This document shows, piece after piece, positions 63,247 to 64,000 of a stretch of 64,000 nucleotides of DNA (the first letter of the stretch is position 1; the number at the start of each line of letters is the position of its first letter). The position numbers and the translations under genes were made by a program. Origin of the DNA: Neisseria perflava (GTDB lineage: Bacteria; Pseudomonadota; Gammaproteobacteria; Burkholderiales; Neisseriaceae); the NCBI RefSeq assembly GCF_002863305.2, contig NZ_CP136962.1, positions 558,001 to 622,000 on the forward strand, in the 5' to 3' direction. The notes under the pieces are model-generated. The model was not told the origin of the DNA, ran no database searches, and saw only the letters and a list, made by a program, of their open reading frames with translations.

Positions 63247-64000
63247 TCAGTTCAGCATGGCAATGGCGGCGGACAGAAAAAACGGTGCGACAAGGGTCAG
63301 GATAAAGCCGCTGACGACGGCGTATTTGATGTATTCGGCGCGGCAGTTTTCTTTTACAAAGGGCAGGGCGGAGTCCATTGCCGCTGCGCCGGAAATGCCG
63401 ATTGCCGCCATAGGCTGCTTTCGTCCGTAGAAATACAGGAAGACGATGCTGATCATTTCGCGGAAAAAATCGGTCATAAACGCTGCCGCACCCATTTCGG
63501 GCGATACCGCTTTTCCAACCATAGGACCCGAAAGGGAGAACCAGCCGAAACCGCCCGACAATACCAGGCTTTGGGCAAACGAATAGGGCGAACATAGCGA
63601 AAAAACGAAACACGCGGCGGCGGTTGCAGCAACGGTCAGAAGCGGCAGCAGGAAAATCCTACGTCCGAATCCGCCAAGCTGGAAATGAACCAAGTCCATG
63701 CCAACCATGAAAATCAGCAGATAGAGGATATGGGTGCTGTCGATGGGCAGATTGCCGACCTGTCGCCCGAAAAAGGCAAATGCCGCGACACCCAAACCGA
63801 AAAAAGCAAAGGCTTTGAAACAGCCGTAAAAGGGTTTGATAAAGCTGCCCGATGGAGTGGGAGCAGTCGAGGCTTCGGGTTTGCGATAAAGCGCAATCAA
63901 GGTAAACGCGCTGATAATCAGTGCGAGCAGCAGGGCATATTTGACGATGTCCGCGCCCAGATTCGGGTCGGTAAAGACGCCGCCGAACTCATAGCCCATG
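63247..64000 (-). CDS. lysO: LysO-family lysine exporter, N-terminus cut by the window edge
   Basis: At least 251 residues of a hydrophobic protein with about eight helices. FMVGMDLVHFQLGGFGRRIF, SGGFGWFSLSGPMVGKAVSP, MGAAAFMTDFFREMISIVFL and GISGAAAMDSALPFVKEN match E. coli LysO (YbjE, DUF340) block by block; that protein exports lysine and confers thialysine resistance. By this comparison about 40 N-terminal residues are beyond the window, so the visible ATG at the edge (63997-63999) is probably internal. An AGGTCGTCTGAA-type DUS and the poly-G tract lie downstream. Confidence 0.87.
   Translation of the reverse strand, partial: MGYEFGGVFTDPNLGADIVKYALLLALIISAFTLIALYRKPEASTAPTPSGSFIKPFYGCFKAFAFFGLGVAAFAFFGRQVGNLPIDSTHILYLLIFMVGMDLVHFQLGGFGRRIFLLPLLTVAATAAACFVFSLCSPYSFAQSLVLSGGFGWFSLSGPMVGKAVSPEMGAAAFMTDFFREMISIVFLYFYGRKQPMAAIGISGAAAMDSALPFVKENCRAEYIKYAVVSGFILTLVAPFFLSAAIAMLN

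Overview
This is chromosomal DNA from a Neisseria species. The 10-bp core GCCGTCTGAA of the neisserial DNA uptake sequence (DUS) occurs dozens of times, often as closely spaced inverted pairs that act as terminators at gene ends. Most copies read AGGCCGTCTGAA (the AG dialect), whereas ATGCCGTCTGAA is typical of meningococcus and gonococcus. Together with genes of the aryl-polyene (yellow pigment) type, this points to a commensal of the subflava/flavescens/sicca/mucosa kind. The species call is inference. No rRNA, tRNA, CRISPR array, insertion sequence or prophage was recognised.

Layout. 1-5.6 kb: aspA (cut by the window edge), two small proteins, a VIT-family metal transporter and mfd. 5.7-8.5 kb: a large NHBA/TbpB-like surface lipoprotein carrying a coiled-coil stalk, and a small lipoprotein. 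8.5-9.7 kb: a sulfur-stress operon (BigR/SqrR-type ArsR regulator, rhodanese-YgaP, DUF2892). 10.1-14.0 kb: a FetA-like TonB receptor with a Fur box, and a cardiolipin synthase. 14.2-18.8 kb: haem genes hemE, hemY and hemD-hemX. 18.8-25.0 kb: fpr, msbA, thrC, a lipoprotein and rarA. 25.2-29.3 kb: a small basic protein, a tyrosine-phosphatase-like protein, a CorC/HlyC protein and a two-gene nucleic-acid repair cassette (RNA ligase plus HD-phosphohydrolase/polynucleotide kinase). 29.4-35.3 kb: a periplasmic protein, nadK, ubiJ, an NAD-dependent epimerase, a TetR regulator, murB and norM. 35.4-37.5 kb: a tight operon of glycosyltransferase, LpxL-like acyltransferase and thioesterase. 37.7-41.9 kb: a YddA/SbmA-type ABC transporter divergent from a siderophore receptor. 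42.1-43.6 kb: cyclophilin and ygfZ. 43.8-46.1 kb: an AT-rich island with a solitary OLD-family ATPase-nuclease, flanked by dyad repeats and a foreign-dialect DUS pair. 46.1-53.9 kb: alaS with an unusual insertion, potF, ubiE, a 3' fragment of RNase Z, a DUF971 protein, small membrane proteins and a CAP-domain protein. 54.0-59.5 kb: ilvD, yceI, an ASBT-type transporter, nnrD and cytochrome b561. 59.6-64.0 kb: methyltransferase, AMP-ligase/dehydratase fusion and COG4648 protein (aryl-polyene type), behind a nine-base poly-C tract, then lysO (cut).

How they fit together. Most genes are housekeeping (haem, quinone, NAD, branched-chain amino acids, cell wall, lipid A). Accessory functions lie between DUS-bounded blocks: iron uptake (two TonB receptors), surface lipoproteins, sulfide sensing, nucleic-acid repair, and a defence-type nuclease. 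The two aryl-polyene-like gene groups, about 22 kb apart, look like parts of one envelope-lipid pathway whose ketosynthases and carrier proteins are outside this window. The most promising places to look further are the ligase/HD-kinase pair (27.35-29.32 kb), the OLD island with its Kingella-like DUS (43.8-46.1 kb), the AlaRS insertion, and the poly-C tract in front of the pigment-type operon.
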